Below, one piece after another: positions 9,382 through 21,288 of a stretch of DNA of 51,839 nt. The notes under the pieces were generated by a model. It was given only the letters and a program-made list of their open reading frames with translations, did not search any database and was not told where the DNA came from. Each line of letters begins with the position of its first letter. The first letter of the stretch is position 1. Position numbers and translations under genes: made by a program. This stretch comes from Defluviicoccus sp. (GTDB lineage: Bacteria; Pseudomonadota; Alphaproteobacteria; Rhodospirillales; Defluviicoccaceae): contig JARSSM010000002.1 in the NCBI GenBank assembly GCA_029624735.1, positions 1-51,839 of the forward strand, in the 5' to 3' direction.

Positions 9382-9888
9382 ATGGCCAAGGGGGATGACA
9401 CGGTCCGTTACAGCGTGGTCCTGCGACCGCATCGCAGCGCCGGCCGGCACGCCGCGCGCTGGGCGGCGGGGGTGATAGGCGTAATGGCAGTGCCGCTCTC
9501 GGTCGTCTTTTTCCTGATCGGTGCCTGGCCGGTGCTGCCCTTCCTCGGCGGCGAAGTGGTCCTGCTGTATGCGTTGATGCGCCTCAACCAAAGGGCCGGC
9601 AACGCGCTTGAGAGCATCAACCTCACCCGCAGCACCTTGACGGTGAAGCGCATCGACCATTGGGGCAAAACGTTGCGCGTCGTCTTTCAGCCGCTTTGGC
9701 TGCAGGTGAACATCGAAGAACTGCCGGGCAACAACAACCGGCTCGAACTCCGCTCGCACGGTCGCTCGCTGATCATCGCCAACTTTCTGTTGCCACAAGA
9801 GCGGGTAGAGCTGGCTCTCGCGCTGCGGCGCGAACTGTCGCGGCTCAACAGCACAATTGAAGCTGCGGGCCAGCCGGTCGCTACCTGA
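9382..9888 (+). CDS. DUF2244 membrane protein
   Basis: A 168-residue protein of the DUF2244 family, found beside nth or cytochrome oxidase genes in many alphaproteobacteria; function unknown. A short N-terminal beta-like segment (YSVVLRPHRS) precedes two adjacent membrane helices at about residues 27-67 (ending YALMRLN). A soluble C-terminal half follows, with VFQPLWLQVNIEE and the basic SHGRSLIIANFLLPQERVEL motif. ATG 9382 is chosen; a GTG four codons upstream (9370) is possible. A GATAAT hexamer at 9351-9356 could be its -10. Its 3' end overlaps the convergent dapB gene by eight bases. Confidence 0.85.
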   Translation: MAKGDDTVRYSVVLRPHRSAGRHAARWAAGVIGVMAVPLSVVFFLIGAWPVLPFLGGEVVLLYALMRLNQRAGNALESINLTRSTLTVKRIDHWGKTLRVVFQPLWLQVNIEELPGNNNRLELRSHGRSLIIANFLLPQERVELALALRRELSRLNSTIEAAGQPVAT

Positions 9889-10681
9889 GGCCCAGCACAT
9901 CGGTCATGCCGTAGAAACCGGCCGCCCGGCCGGCGGTCCACTGCGCGGCGCGGACGGCACCTTGCGCAAACACGGCGCGCGAGGACGCCTTGTGGGTAAG
10001 CTCGATCCGCTCCCCCTCGCCGGCGAAGATGACGGTGTGTTCGCCGACGACATCGCCGCCGCGCAACGTCGCAAAGCCGATCGCGCCCTCAGGCCTGGCG
10101 CCGATGCGGCCGTCCCGGCTGCGCACGGCAACTTCATCGAGGCTGACGCGCCTGCCGTCGGCCGCCGCCACCCCCAGGGCCAGCGCGGTGCCCGACGGCG
10201 CATCCGTCTTGTGGCGATGGTGCATCTCGACGATCTCGATGTCGTAATCGGCCGCCAGCGTCGCAGCGACCTGGCGCGTGAGCCCGATCAGCAGGTTGAC
10301 GCCGACGCTCATGTTAGCGGCATAGACGACCGGGACGACGGCAGCGGCAGCGGCAAGCGCTTCGCGGTGTGCGGCCGACAACCCGGTCGTACCGCAGACC
10401 AGGGCGACACCGAGGCGGGCCGCCAACTGTGCATTGGCGGTCGTCAACTCTGGCGTCGTGAAATCGATCACGGCATCCGAGCCGGCAAAAAGAGCTTCGG
10501 CGTCACCCGATAACGCAACGCCGATCGGCGCGGCACCGACAAGGGTGCCCAGATCAGCGCCAATCGCGCTGTGTCCGGGCCACTCGACCCCACCGCTCAC
10601 GCGGACCGCTTCCGTTGCAAGCAGCGTTTGCAACACCATCCGCCCCATCCGCCCGCCACATCCAACGATCCCGATCCGCAT
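9881..10681 (-). CDS. dapB: 4-Hydroxy-tetrahydrodipicolinate reductase
   Basis: A 266-residue NAD(P)H-dependent reductase of the diaminopimelate/lysine pathway. The nucleotide-binding GCGGRMGR motif lies at 7-14 and the active-site EMHHRHKTDAPSGTA motif at about 152-166, with the catalytic His pair and Lys. Length matches the family (about 270). Start ATG 10681 opens directly on MRIGIVGCGG; an ATG at 10705 would add eight residues. It lies 103 bases downstream of dnaJ on the same strand, giving the dnaK-dnaJ-dapB order frequent in Rhodospirillales. Confidence 0.96.
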   Translation of the reverse strand: MRIGIVGCGGRMGRMVLQTLLATEAVRVSGGVEWPGHSAIGADLGTLVGAAPIGVALSGDAEALFAGSDAVIDFTTPELTTANAQLAARLGVALVCGTTGLSAAHREALAAAAAVVPVVYAANMSVGVNLLIGLTRQVAATLAADYDIEIVEMHHRHKTDAPSGTALALGVAAADGRRVSLDEVAVRSRDGRIGARPEGAIGFATLRGGDVVGEHTVIFAGEGERIELTHKASSRAVFAQGAVRAAQWTAGRAAGFYGMTDVLGLR

Positions 10682-10784
10682 CCGTGCTCGCCTGCCATCT
10701 GCCATGTCGCGCTTCGCAGCCGAAAGGGGATAGAGCGAAAAGCCAGCGGGCCGCAAGAGGCAGCCCGAAGGTCAGCCGGAGCAG

Positions 10785-11921
10785 TCAGTCAGTGAGGTCG
10801 TCCCACAGTTCCTTCACCTTGGCGAAGAAGCCGTGCGATTCAGGGCTCTGCTTGTCGTTGCTGCAGGCGGCGTCGAAGTCTTGCAGCAGCTTCTTCTGGC
10901 GTTCGTTGAGGCTGACCGGAGTCTCGACGAAGACCTCAACGAACATGTCGCCGCGCGCGTGCGAGCGCAGGATCGACATCCCTTTGCCGCGCAGGCGGAA
11001 AACCTCGCCGGTCTGGGTGCCAGGACCGATCGAAATGCGCGCTCGTTCGCCGCTGATGGTCGGGACTTCGATCGTCCCGCCCAGTGCTGCGGCCGTCATC
11101 GGGATCGGCACCCGGCAATGGATTTCCGATCCGTCGCGGCGGAACACGCGATGCGGTGAAACGGTCACGAAGATGTAGAGATCCCCCGGCGGGCCGCCAC
11201 GCAAGCCCGCCTCCCCCTCGCCGGCGAGCCGGATGCGGGTGCCGTCCTCGACTCCAGCGGGGATGCCGACAGCAAGCGAACGCTGCTTCTGCACCCGTCC
11301 GGTACCGCGGCAGCCCCGGCACGGATCGCGGATCACCTGCCCCGAGCCACCGCAGGTGGGACACGTGCGCTCGACAGTGAAAAAACCAGATTGCGAGCGC
11401 ACCCGGCCGATGCCACGGCAGGTGCCGCAGGTCTCGGGCGCACTGCCTCCGGCGGAACCCGTGCCATGACAGGTCTCGCAATTCGTCTGCGTCGGGACGT
11501 CAATGGTCAGTTTGGCGCCGGCAAACGCCTGATCGAGGGTGACTTCCAGGTTGTAGCGGAGATCGCCACCGCGTCCGTGCGCCCGCCCGCCGCCGCGCCG
11601 GTTCCCGCCCATGAATTCACCGAACATCTCCTCGAAGATGTCGGCGAAGCCGGTTCCGAAGCCGGGCCCGAACCCGCCCTCGCCGCCGCCGCCCTGTTCG
11701 AAGGCGGCGTGGCCAAAGCGGTCATAAGCGGCACGCTTCTGCTCGTCCTTCAGGACTTCGTAGGCTTCGTTGATTTCCTTGAACTTCCGCTCGGCTTCCG
11801 AGTCACCCGGGTTGCGGTCCGGGTGATACTTCATCGCCAGCGTGCGGTAGGCCTTCTTGAGTTCTTCCTTATCGGCATCGCGCGCGACGCCAAGGGTCCG
11901 ATAGTAGTCTTCCTTCGCCAT
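10785..11921 (-). CDS. dnaJ: Chaperone DnaJ (Hsp40)
   Basis: A 378-residue type I Hsp40 co-chaperone that stimulates DnaK ATPase and delivers unfolded clients. The J domain carries HPD at residues 33-35. It is followed by a Gly/Phe-rich linker (about 75-110), four CXXCXGXG zinc motifs ([32 protein letters not shown]) and the two C-terminal beta-barrel domains. ATG 11921 follows an AGGGG site; longer upstream reading is not family-like. It lies downstream of dnaK, and the gap contains a strong hairpin that may reduce its expression relative to dnaK. Confidence 0.97.
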   Translation of the reverse strand: MAKEDYYRTLGVARDADKEELKKAYRTLAMKYHPDRNPGDSEAERKFKEINEAYEVLKDEQKRAAYDRFGHAAFEQGGGGEGGFGPGFGTGFADIFEEMFGEFMGGNRRGGGRAHGRGGDLRYNLEVTLDQAFAGAKLTIDVPTQTNCETCHGTGSAGGSAPETCGTCRGIGRVRSQSGFFTVERTCPTCGGSGQVIRDPCRGCRGTGRVQKQRSLAVGIPAGVEDGTRIRLAGEGEAGLRGGPPGDLYIFVTVSPHRVFRRDGSEIHCRVPIPMTAAALGGTIEVPTISGERARISIGPGTQTGEVFRLRGKGMSILRSHARGDMFVEVFVETPVSLNERQKKLLQDFDAACSNDKQSPESHGFFAKVKELWDDLTD

Positions 11922-11950
11922 CAGCGGCGCCCCTGCAGCGGCAGTCCAGG

Positions 11951-11992
11951 CAAAACAAAAGGCGCCTGCGCACGGGTTCCCGCGCAGGCGCC
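11951..11992 (-). terminator. Rho-independent terminator between dnaK and dnaJ
   Basis: A perfect 11-bp stem, GGCGCCTGCGC (11961-11971) and GCGCAGGCGCC (11982-11992), has a 10-base loop. On the minus strand it is followed by TTTTGTTTTG. It lies eight bases beyond the dnaK stop, oriented to terminate dnaK transcripts. Likely partial, since dnaJ has no obvious promoter of its own in the remaining gap. Confidence 0.8.
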
Positions 11993-12000
11993 GCAGTGCA

Positions 12001-13929
<1,929 letters not shown>

Positions 13930-14038
13930 TCAAGTCACCTTATGTTGCGGCGGACTCGCAAGACCCAGCCATTGGCGTCGCGAGAGTCCCCCAAGGGTTG
14001 GTTGGCATTGCCTGCACCGGTACACGCTTCGCCGCGAG

Positions 14039-14067
14039 ATATAAGGTTCCGGCCGGAAGGGCGCAAC
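14039..14067 (-). promoter_or_regulatory. Candidate heat-shock-type promoter upstream of dnaK
   Basis: On the minus strand, GTTGCG (14067-14062) is followed after 16 bases by CTTATAT (14045-14039). The second element fits the -10 of alphaproteobacterial RpoH promoters reasonably well; the -35 is only a partial match to CTTGAA-type sites. The candidate is inferred from position and pattern; no CIRCE inverted repeat was seen here. Confidence 0.4.
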
Positions 14068-14181
14068 GGGGCCGCCCCTCCTAGAAAAGGCAGCAACTTG
14101 CGTCTCCAGACGAGCCATCGTCTTGCCAGCGCCGACATGATCTGCCATGTCCTCCCGCGGACCCGAACGGCGCCGCATTCC

Positions 14182-15138
14182 ATGATCGTTTCCGCCAGTT
14201 ATCGGACCGACATCCCCGCCCTCTACGGTGCTTGGTTCATGAGCCGGCTACAGGCGGGGTTCGCCCACGTCCACAACCCTTACGGCGGCCCGCCAGCGAC
14301 CGTGCCGCTGTCGCGCTCCGCGGTCGATGCATTCGTTTTCTGGACCCGCAACCTCGCACCGTTCGCGCCAGCGCTCGACGCGGTTGCCGGCCACGGCTTC
14401 CCCTTCCTCGTTCAGTACACGGTGACCGGCTATCCGAGGCCGCTGGAGCGGGCCACGCCGGCGCCGGAGGTTGCGATCGCCCACATCCGCGCGGCCGCTG
14501 CGCGCTACGGCAGCGGCACCGTGGTCTGGCGTTACGATCCGATCGTGTGCACGACCTTGACGCCGCCGGAATGGCACGTGAGCACGTTCACCCGCCTCGC
14601 CCGGATGCTCGCCGGCACGCTCGACGAGGTCATCGTTTCCTGGTGTCAGATCTACCGCAAGACGGCGCGCAACCTCGACGCAGCCGCACGCGCGTCAGGC
14701 TTCACGTGGTGGGACCCGGAGGAGGAAGAGAAACGCGCCCTGCTTGGCCGCCTCGCCGCCATCGCTGCCGAGCACGGCATGCGGTTGACACTATGCGGCC
14801 AGCCGAACCTGCAGACCGACGGCGTCGGCGAGGCGCGCTGCATCGATGCCAACCGCTTGGGCCGGATCGCCGGCGCGCCGCTCTCGATCCGCCATCACGC
14901 CCACCGCAAGCAGTGCGGCTGCTGGGCGTCCCGTGACATCGGCGCCTACGACAGCTGCACACAAGGCTGTGCCTACTGCTACGCCGTAAACAGCCCCGCG
15001 GCTGCGAAACGACGCCATGCCCGGCACGATCCGCTGGCGCCGTTCCTCATCCCGGCGGCCGGCAAAGCGGATCAGAGCTGCTCGTCGACACGTCGGCCCG
15101 CCGCCGTGCTGCCCGCGGCCTCGGACGGCTGCTCATAG
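14182..15138 (+). CDS. DUF1848 family protein with C-terminal radical-SAM-like Cys motif
   Basis: A 318-residue member of DUF1848, function unknown. The hallmark N-terminus [20 protein letters not shown] is intact, followed by FWTRNL, VWRYDPI and SWCQIYRKT. Near the C-terminus is a Cys-rich stretch: C245 and C247 in QCGCWAS, then C259-X3-C263-X2-C266 in [11 protein letters not shown]. The last motif has the CX3CX2C spacing of radical-SAM [4Fe-4S] sites but lies at the wrong end of the protein. ATG 14182 begins the conserved region. Its last 67 bases overlap the convergent grpE gene; the final 25 or so residues look like unconserved tail. Confidence 0.88.
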   Translation: MIVSASYRTDIPALYGAWFMSRLQAGFAHVHNPYGGPPATVPLSRSAVDAFVFWTRNLAPFAPALDAVAGHGFPFLVQYTVTGYPRPLERATPAPEVAIAHIRAAAARYGSGTVVWRYDPIVCTTLTPPEWHVSTFTRLARMLAGTLDEVIVSWCQIYRKTARNLDAAARASGFTWWDPEEEEKRALLGRLAAIAAEHGMRLTLCGQPNLQTDGVGEARCIDANRLGRIAGAPLSIRHHAHRKQCGCWASRDIGAYDSCTQGCAYCYAVNSPAAAKRRHARHDPLAPFLIPAAGKADQSCSSTRRPAAVLPAASDGCS

Positions 15139-15800
15139 GCTTCCGCCGACGCACGGGCGCGGGCCTGTGCATCCGCTTGCGGCGCTGCAGCCGGGGCCGC
15201 CTTCGGCCCGCCGCGTGAGACGCCGACCCGGGCCGGGCGGAGGATGCGCTCGTTAAGTGTATACCCTTGGCTGAGCACCTGCAGGACGGTGCTGTTGGGC
15301 ACCTCCGCGTTCGGGATCTCGAACAGCGCTTCATGGAAGTGCGGATCGAACTGCTGGCCCTCGGCCTCGATGCGTTTGACACCGTGGCGTTCGAGCGCGC
15401 TTGCGAGTTCGCGCTCGGTCATTTCGACCCCGCTCATCAGCGCATCAAGGGCAGGATCGGCCGCGCGCGCCTCCGCGCCGACGCTCACGAGGGCGCGGTG
15501 CAGGTTGTCGGCGACAGCAAGCATGTCACGGGCAAATCCGGCGACCGCGTACTGGCTCGCCTCCTCGCGGTCGCGGGCGCCGCGGCGGCGCACGTTCTCG
15601 GTCTCGGCCAGCGCGCGGAGATAATCGTCCTTGAGCTTGGCGATCTCGGCCTCGGCGCGCGCAAGCTGCTCGGACCAATCGATGTCCTTCGTCCCCTCGG
15701 CTGTTTGCATCTCGGCAGCTCCCGCCGGGGCGGCAGCCGCACCCGGCGCCACTTTGCCGGCCGTCGTTTCGTCGTTCGGCGTTCCGTTCGTCGTCACCAT
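15072..15800 (-). CDS. grpE: Nucleotide exchange factor GrpE
   Basis: A 242-residue co-chaperone that releases ADP from DnaK. It has an acidic/Ala-rich N-tail, a long coiled-coil segment ([25 protein letters not shown]), a four-helix region and the beta-domain signature [21 protein letters not shown] followed by [21 protein letters not shown]. The C-terminal tail of about 45 residues is Ala/Gln-rich and unusually long. It starts 18 bases after the hrcA stop, so the two form an operon. The 3' end overlaps the convergent DUF1848 gene. Confidence 0.96.
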   Translation of the reverse strand: MVTTNGTPNDETTAGKVAPGAAAAPAGAAEMQTAEGTKDIDWSEQLARAEAEIAKLKDDYLRALAETENVRRRGARDREEASQYAVAGFARDMLAVADNLHRALVSVGAEARAADPALDALMSGVEMTERELASALERHGVKRIEAEGQQFDPHFHEALFEIPNAEVPNSTVLQVLSQGYTLNERILRPARVGVSRGGPKAAPAAAPQADAQARARASAEAYEQPSEAAGSTAAGRRVDEQL

Positions 15801-15818
15801 GCCTGCAGTCCCTGCCCC

Positions 15819-16871
15819 TTACCCAATGTAATGACTGATCAATTTAGCTGTGTAGTCGACCATGGGAATGATGCGCGCATAGTTCATCCGCGTTGGCCCG
15901 ATGACACCCAAGGCGCCGACGATGCGCTGCCGGCTGTCCCGATAGGAGGACACGATCATCGAGCAGCCGGCGATGTTGAACAGCGCATTGCTGGCGCCGA
16001 TGAAGATCTGCACGCCGGCGCCAGTGTCAACCACCGACAGCACCTTCAGCATCATTTCCTTTGTTTCCAACGCGCTGAAGAGCGCCCGGATGTGCTCCAG
16101 ACTGCCGATGGCCTCGGCATCTTCAAGCAGATGCGCTTGGCCGCGCACGATCAGCGCGCCTGAAGCGTCATCACCGGCCCAAGTGGCGAGCCCCGCCTCC
16201 ACCACCTTGCGTGTCAGTTCGTCGAGCTGCGACCGCTGGACCTTGAGCTCGGCCAGGATCTCGTCATGCGCTTCCTGGATCGAGCGCCCAACCAGCCGGC
16301 CCGAAAGGAAATTCGAGGCTTCGACGAGGGCTGAGGGTGGAAGATCGGCCGGCGTCTCGACGATCCGGTTCTCGACGATGCCGGTCTCGGTCACCAGCAC
16401 GACGAGGGCCCGGCCCGGGCTCAGATTCACCAGCTCGATGTGGCGAAGTGCGACGTCCGTTTTGGGCGCCACGACCAAGCCGGCGCAATGGGAGAGCTCC
16501 GAGAGCGCGGTACTCGCGCGCTCCAGCAGGCCCTCGATCGAGGTTGCCTTGCCGGCACACTGGCGGCTGATGCTGCGGCGTTCGTCTTCGGTGAGATCGC
16601 CCACTTCCAGCAGCCCATCGACGAACAGGCGCAGACCTGCTGCGGTCGGCAGACGCCCAGCCGAGCTGTGCGGCTGCGACAGCAAGCCCATTTCTTCGAG
16701 GTCGGCCATGACGTTGCGAATCGTCGCCGCCGACAGATTGGTCGCCAACCGCTTGGAGAGGGTGCGCGAGCCGACCGGTTCGCCCGTTTCCAAGTAGGCA
16801 TCGACGAGTTGCCGGAAGATCTGCCGTGAGCGTTCGTTCAGTTCCGCAATCATGGCTCCCGCCGGTTCCAT
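15819..16871 (-). CDS. hrcA: Heat-inducible transcription repressor HrcA
   Basis: A 350-residue repressor of class I heat-shock genes that binds CIRCE operators, with activity helped by GroEL. The winged-helix N-terminus is clear ([20 protein letters not shown], then VGSRTLS and [16 protein letters not shown], then [11 protein letters not shown]). The GAF-like central and C-terminal domains include [22 protein letters not shown] 16871 has GAGGTG 8-13 bases upstream; ATG 16853 (MIAELNERS) with CGGGAG is an equally good alternative. It heads the hrcA-grpE operon and is divergent from rph. No CIRCE element or groESL gene is in this window. Confidence 0.96.
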   Translation of the reverse strand: MEPAGAMIAELNERSRQIFRQLVDAYLETGEPVGSRTLSKRLATNLSAATIRNVMADLEEMGLLSQPHSSAGRLPTAAGLRLFVDGLLEVGDLTEDERRSISRQCAGKATSIEGLLERASTALSELSHCAGLVVAPKTDVALRHIELVNLSPGRALVVLVTETGIVENRIVETPADLPPSALVEASNFLSGRLVGRSIQEAHDEILAELKVQRSQLDELTRKVVEAGLATWAGDDASGALIVRGQAHLLEDAEAIGSLEHIRALFSALETKEMMLKVLSVVDTGAGVQIFIGASNALFNIAGCSMIVSSYRDSRQRIVGALGVIGPTRMNYARIIPMVDYTAKLISHYIG

Positions 16872-16962
16872 CCTCTGTCACCTCGCGCGCCCGCTTGGCC
16901 CCGCCCGGCGCCAGAACTCAAGTCCTTGCAAAGGCTCGCAATTGAGCGCGCACGCTGCCCTG

Positions 16963-16990
16963 ATGTAAGCGTACCCGGTGCGCGCGTCAA
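16963..16990 (-). promoter_or_regulatory. Weak candidate promoter for hrcA-grpE
   Basis: On the minus strand, TTGACG (16990-16985) and TTACAT (16968-16963) are 16 bases apart, about 90 bases before the hrcA start. The -35 is strong; the -10 matches consensus at only three positions. Confidence 0.3.
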
Positions 16991-17072
16991 CGCGCAGACC
17001 TTTACCGAGGCGGAAGCCGGCGCTAGGTTTCCGCCCTTACTGCTCCGGCCCGCGAAACTGTTGGAGACCGAG

Positions 17073-17795
17073 ATGCGCCCTTCCGGCCGCGCTCCCGATG
17101 CCCTTCGCCCTGTGCGCCTCGAACTTGGTGTCAGCAAGTACGCGGAGGGGTCATGCCTCGCGCACTTCGGCGACACCCAGGTGCTCTGTACGGCCACGGT
17201 CGAACATCGGCTGCCACAGTGGCTTAAGGACTCGGGCCGTGGCTGGGTGACGGCCGAGTACGGCATGCTGCCACGCTCGACGGCGGAACGCACCGACCGC
17301 GAGGCGGCACGCGGACGGCAGACCGGGCGCACGCAGGAGATCCAGCGGCTGATCGGCCGTTCCTTGCGCGCCGTCACCGACCTCGGCGCGATCAGCGACA
17401 TGCAGGTGCGGGTCGACTGCGATGTCCTCCAGGCCGATGGCGGCACGCGGACGGCCGCGATTACCGGCGCCTATGTCGCCCTGCACCAGGCGCTGCAGCG
17501 GATCATCGACCTTGGCCTGTTGAACCGGCTGCCCATCCGCGAGCAAGTCGCCGCCATCTCGTGCGGCCTCTACAACGGCGAGGCGGTGCTGGATCTCGAC
17601 TATAACGAGGACTCGGCGGCCGACGCTGATGCGAACTTCGTCCTGACCGGCTCCGGGCGCATCGTCGAGATCCAAGGCACGGCCGAGCGCCAGACCTTCA
17701 CCGAACCGCAGTTCCAAGCGATGTTGCGGCTGGCCCAGGGCGGCATCGCCCGGCTCGTCACGTTGCAGCGCGACACCCTCGCGGCAGCGGGCTGA
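17073..17795 (+). CDS. rph: Ribonuclease PH
   Basis: A 240-residue phosphorolytic 3'-5' exoribonuclease that trims tRNA 3' ends. The family opening [17 protein letters not shown] and the core [33 protein letters not shown] and [20 protein letters not shown] are all present, as is the C-terminal [11 protein letters not shown]. Length equals that of bacterial RNase PH. ATG 17073 follows TTGGAG. It is divergent from hrcA and followed 33 bases later by rdgB, a conserved alphaproteobacterial arrangement. Confidence 0.97.
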   Translation: MRPSGRAPDALRPVRLELGVSKYAEGSCLAHFGDTQVLCTATVEHRLPQWLKDSGRGWVTAEYGMLPRSTAERTDREAARGRQTGRTQEIQRLIGRSLRAVTDLGAISDMQVRVDCDVLQADGGTRTAAITGAYVALHQALQRIIDLGLLNRLPIREQVAAISCGLYNGEAVLDLDYNEDSAADADANFVLTGSGRIVEIQGTAERQTFTEPQFQAMLRLAQGGIARLVTLQRDTLAAAG

Positions 17796-17828
17796 AACGG
17801 GCACGCTTGACGCAGGGCTAAGGCAGCC

Positions 17829-18452
17829 ATGATGGACGCAGCAGCCCCGCGCCGGCTTGGCGCCGGCCGCCTCGTGATTGCCAGCCACAACGCCGGCAAG
17901 GTCCGTGAGATCGGCGACCTTGTGGCTCCGTTCGGCCTTGACGTTGTATCCGCCGGCGCGCTCGGCCTGGCGGAACCAGAGGAGAATGGCGCCACCTTTC
18001 GCGACAACGCCCTGATCAAGGCGGCAGCCGCGGCACGAGCGGCCAGCCTGCCAGCGCTCGGCGATGACTCAGGGCTGGTGGTGCCGGCGCTCGATGGCGC
18101 GCCCGGCGTCTTTTCGGCGCGCTGGGCCGGCCCGCAGCGGGACTTCGCGCTTGCCATGCGCCGGGTCGAGGAGGCACTTGCCGGCAAGAGCGACCGGCGC
18201 GCCTTTTTCGCGTGCGCGCTTGCGCTCGCCTGGCCCGACGGCCATCACGAGGTTTTTGAGGGCGTGGTCCACGGCCACCTGGTCTGGCCGCCGCGCGGCA
18301 GCAACGGTTTCGGCTACGATCCGATCTTCGTTGCCGACGGCGACAGCCGCACCTTCGGTGAGATCGAGCCGGAAGAAAAGCACCGCATCAGCCACCGCGC
18401 CGATGCGTTCCGCCAAATGGTCGCCGCCTGCCTCGCTCCGGCGCGGCCCTAA
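17829..18452 (+). CDS. rdgB: dITP/XTP pyrophosphatase (RdgB/HAM1 family)
   Basis: A 207-residue nucleotide-pool sanitiser that hydrolyses dITP, ITP and XTP to monophosphates. The signature [10 protein letters not shown], then [35 protein letters not shown] and the late [11 protein letters not shown] and [10 protein letters not shown] are intact. Two consecutive ATG codons occur at the start; the first, 17829, follows AAGGCAG. In many relatives hemW comes next; here the downstream gene is instead a convergent DUF2189 gene that overlaps by four bases. Confidence 0.96.
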   Translation: MMDAAAPRRLGAGRLVIASHNAGKVREIGDLVAPFGLDVVSAGALGLAEPEENGATFRDNALIKAAAAARAASLPALGDDSGLVVPALDGAPGVFSARWAGPQRDFALAMRRVEEALAGKSDRRAFFACALALAWPDGHHEVFEGVVHGHLVWPPRGSNGFGYDPIFVADGDSRTFGEIEPEEKHRISHRADAFRQMVAACLAPARP

Positions 18453-19264
18453 CCTGTGCCCGTCGCCTCCCCCTGCGGCCGGATGGTCGCGCGGTAGGCA
18501 TGCCAGCTCGCGTGTCCGATCAGCGGCAGGATGACGCTAAGCCCGATGTAGAACGAGGCTAGGCCGGCGGCGGCAAAAATGACGATCAGGACCGCCCACA
18601 GCGCCATGACACGGAAGTTCATGATCACGGCGACGACGCTCGTCACCACTGCCTGAACGAGATCGACTTTGCGGTCCAGCAACAGCGGCAGCGACACGAC
18701 GCTGGCAACGAACGCAAGCGACGCCATGACGGCACCGACGGCACACCCCAGCAGCAAGAACACGTTGCCCTCGACCGTAAAGAGGGTGTCCGTGACCATC
18801 GTCTCCAGGCTTGCCGACTTGTAGGGAAATGAGAGGGCGAAGATCATCACCGCAAGCCGGACCCAGATGATCAGAAAAATGACCAATGCCAGCCCCAGAC
18901 CGAGCAGCGGCACCGCGTTCGCGCGCCACGCGGTCAGGGCCGCGGCGAGGTTGGGCTTGCGGCCGGCTTCGAGATCGCGGCTGATCGCGTACAGGCCGAC
19001 AGTGAGCGCCGGCCCGACGAGCAAGAAGCCTGCCCCCATCGGCGCAATGAGATACTCCAACCCGGCCAGATAAAGTCCGACGGTCAGAAGTATGCCGGCT
19101 GCGGTAAAGATGCCGCCATAGGCGACGCTGACCCAGCCGGAACGCTTGAAATCACGCCATCCGGCAACCAGCCATTTGAACGGTTCATCGGTGCTGAGGG
19201 TATTGATCCGGTCAGCGTAGGGCAGAGCGTTGCCGCGGGCGAGCGGCATCGGATCGCTGGACAT
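18449..19264 (-). CDS. DUF2189 integral membrane protein
   Basis: A 271-residue membrane protein of the DUF2189 family, with about six hydrophobic segments. The N-terminal cytoplasmic section ([24 protein letters not shown]) and the [18 protein letters not shown] segment in the second half are typical. The C-terminus ends [12 protein letters not shown]. Relatives occur near cytochrome oxidase genes in proteobacteria, but function is unknown and no oxidase genes are present here. It is convergent with rdgB; the region upstream to the ABC-F gene is about 107 bases. Confidence 0.85.
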   Translation of the reverse strand: MSSDPMPLARGNALPYADRINTLSTDEPFKWLVAGWRDFKRSGWVSVAYGGIFTAAGILLTVGLYLAGLEYLIAPMGAGFLLVGPALTVGLYAISRDLEAGRKPNLAAALTAWRANAVPLLGLGLALVIFLIIWVRLAVMIFALSFPYKSASLETMVTDTLFTVEGNVFLLLGCAVGAVMASLAFVASVVSLPLLLDRKVDLVQAVVTSVVAVIMNFRVMALWAVLIVIFAAAGLASFYIGLSVILPLIGHASWHAYRATIRPQGEATGTG

Positions 19265-19371
19265 GTTCCACTCCCCGTTTCATTGCCAGACTGGCTTTCC
19301 GGCCAGCCCGACTTCGCGCATTTGCGCGACTTCTTTTCGCCCTGAAGCTTGCGCTGAACCGGTTTCGCCCG

Positions 19372-21288
19372 TCAAGAGCGCTCAGTCGCCGCTGCCGCCG
19401 TTGCGGACTGCGCCTCCTCCCAGGCTTCATGCGCGGCGATCCAGAGCGCTTCCGCCTGGGCAACGTCCTTTTCCACCTGGGCCAACTGCTTGCGCAACGC
19501 GACGAGAGCGCTTGCGTCCCCCGCGTAAAGCGCGGGATCGGCGATCAGGCTGGTCAGGCGGGCCTGCTCCGCGTGCAGGCGCTCGACCGCCGCTTCTGCG
19601 GCCGTGAGACGCTGTCTCATGGGCGCCAAGGCGAGGCGCCGCTCGCCTGCCAGGCGGCGCTGTTCCTGACGGCCCGGCCGGCGCCCCTCGCCGGCGGAGG
19701 CCTTGCTGCGGATCGCACCCTCTGCCCGGCCGCGCTCCAGCACGAGCGAGCGATAGTCGTCGAGGTCGCCATCAAACGGGACGACGGTGCCGCCCTCGAT
19801 CAGCCACAGCCGATCCGCTGTCAGGCTGAGCAGGTGCGGATCGTGGCTGACAACCACAACACCGCCGGAAAAGGCGTTGATGGCCTGCACCAGTGCCTCG
19901 CGGGCGGCGAGATCAAGGTGGTTGGTCGGCTCATCGAGCAGCAACAGATGCGGCGCTTCGGCGCTCATCAAGGCAAACAGCAGGCGCGCCTTCTCGCCGC
20001 CAGAGAGATTGGCGATCGTCGTGTCCGCCCGCGCCTGCGAAAAGCCGAAGCGGCCAAGGTGCTGGCGCACCTGCAGGTCGGTATCGCGTGGCCGGCGGCG
20101 GCCGAGGACGACAACCGGCGTTACGCCGAGGTCAAGTTCGTCCGCCTGATGCTGGGCAAAATAGCCGACACGCAGCTTGGGTGAGCGGACGACGGTACCG
20201 GCTGCCGGGTTCAGCCGGCCGGCGAGAAGGCGCATGAGCGTCGACTTGCCGTTACCGTTGGCGCCCAGAAGCGCGATCCGGTCATCGGCATCGATCCGGA
20301 GCGAGAGCTTGCGCAGGACCGGCGTGTCATCGTAACCGACGGCGGCACCATCAAGGTTCAACAGTGGCGACGGCAGCGCTTCTGGTTCCGGAAACGCGAA
20401 CGTTGGAACTTCCTCCTCGCGCGCCTCGGCAATCGGTTCCATGCGCGCCAGCAGTTTGAGGCGCGACTGCGCCTGGCGGGCCTTGGTCGCCTTGTAGCGG
20501 AAGCGATCGACAAACGCCTGAATTCGGGCCCGCTCGCCGGCCTGCTTTGCCCGCGCTTTTTCGGAGAGCGCAATCCGGGCGCGCCGGGTCGCCTCGAAAC
20601 GATCGTAGCCGCCCGGGTAGAGCGTGAGCGCCCCGCCCTCCAAATGCAGGATCTCGTCGACGGCGCGGTTCAAGAGGCCTCGGTCGTGGCTAACGAGCAC
20701 GATCGTTCCAGGATAGCGGCGGAGATACCCCTCCAGCCACAGCGCCGCCTCGAGATCGAGATGGTTGGTCGGCTCATCCAGCAAGAGAATATCGGGCTGA
20801 AGGAACAACAGCGCTGCCAAGCCGATCCGCATGCGCCAGCCGCCGGAAAAGGTGTTGCACGGTTGCTGCTGGGCGGTTTCCGAGAAGCCAAGCCCGGCAA
20901 GAATACGGGCCGCCCGCGCCGGCGCCGAATGCGCATCGGCATCGCGCAGGCGGGCGTGGATGTCGGCGATGCTGTGCGGATCCGTTGCCGCCTCTGCCGC
21001 CGCCGTCAGACGCGTAATCTCGCTATCGGCCGCAAGCACGGTCGCGATCAGGCTCTCCGGCCCGGCCGGCGCGTCCTGCCGGGTGAGACCGATGCGGCAA
21101 TGGGCGGGTGTCTCGATGCGGCCGCCATCGGGCTCCAGCTCGCCCGCGATCAAGCGCAAGAGCGTCGTCTTGCCGGCGCCATTGCGGCCGACGAGGCCGA
21201 CCCGGTGGCCGGTGTTGATCGTTGCCTGGGCCCGGTCGAAGAGGACCCGGGCAGCGATGCGGTAGGTGAGATCGGAGATGCGCAGCAT
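19372..21288 (-). CDS. ABC-F family ATPase (YheS/Uup-like)
   Basis: A 638-residue soluble protein with two ABC ATPase domains and no membrane segments, the hallmark of ABC-F translation factors. Domain 1 has Walker A GRNGAGKT (34-41), signature FSGGWRMR and LLLDEPTNHLDLEA. The Arg/Lys-rich linker (RFRYKATKARQAQSRLK) matches the P-site-tRNA-contacting arm. Domain 2 has GANGNGKST, LSGGEKAR and a second DEPTNHLDLAA. A C-terminal coiled coil of about 90 residues follows. ATG 21288 begins MLRISDLTY, the family start. ABC-F proteins relieve ribosome stalling; resistance subtypes differ in the linker and are not indicated. Confidence 0.93.
   Translation of the reverse strand: MLRISDLTYRIAARVLFDRAQATINTGHRVGLVGRNGAGKTTLLRLIAGELEPDGGRIETPAHCRIGLTRQDAPAGPESLIATVLAADSEITRLTAAAEAATDPHSIADIHARLRDADAHSAPARAARILAGLGFSETAQQQPCNTFSGGWRMRIGLAALLFLQPDILLLDEPTNHLDLEAALWLEGYLRRYPGTIVLVSHDRGLLNRAVDEILHLEGGALTLYPGGYDRFEATRRARIALSEKARAKQAGERARIQAFVDRFRYKATKARQAQSRLKLLARMEPIAEAREEEVPTFAFPEPEALPSPLLNLDGAAVGYDDTPVLRKLSLRIDADDRIALLGANGNGKSTLMRLLAGRLNPAAGTVVRSPKLRVGYFAQHQADELDLGVTPVVVLGRRRPRDTDLQVRQHLGRFGFSQARADTTIANLSGGEKARLLFALMSAEAPHLLLLDEPTNHLDLAAREALVQAINAFSGGVVVVSHDPHLLSLTADRLWLIEGGTVVPFDGDLDDYRSLVLERGRAEGAIRSKASAGEGRRPGRQEQRRLAGERRLALAPMRQRLTAAEAAVERLHAEQARLTSLIADPALYAGDASALVALRKQLAQVEKDVAQAEALWIAAHEAWEEAQSATAAAATERS

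Noticed and set aside
16872..17072. CIRCE operator upstream of hrcA
   Set aside because: No TTAGCACTC-N9-GAGTGCTAA-like repeat is present in the hrcA-rph gap, nor before dnaK.
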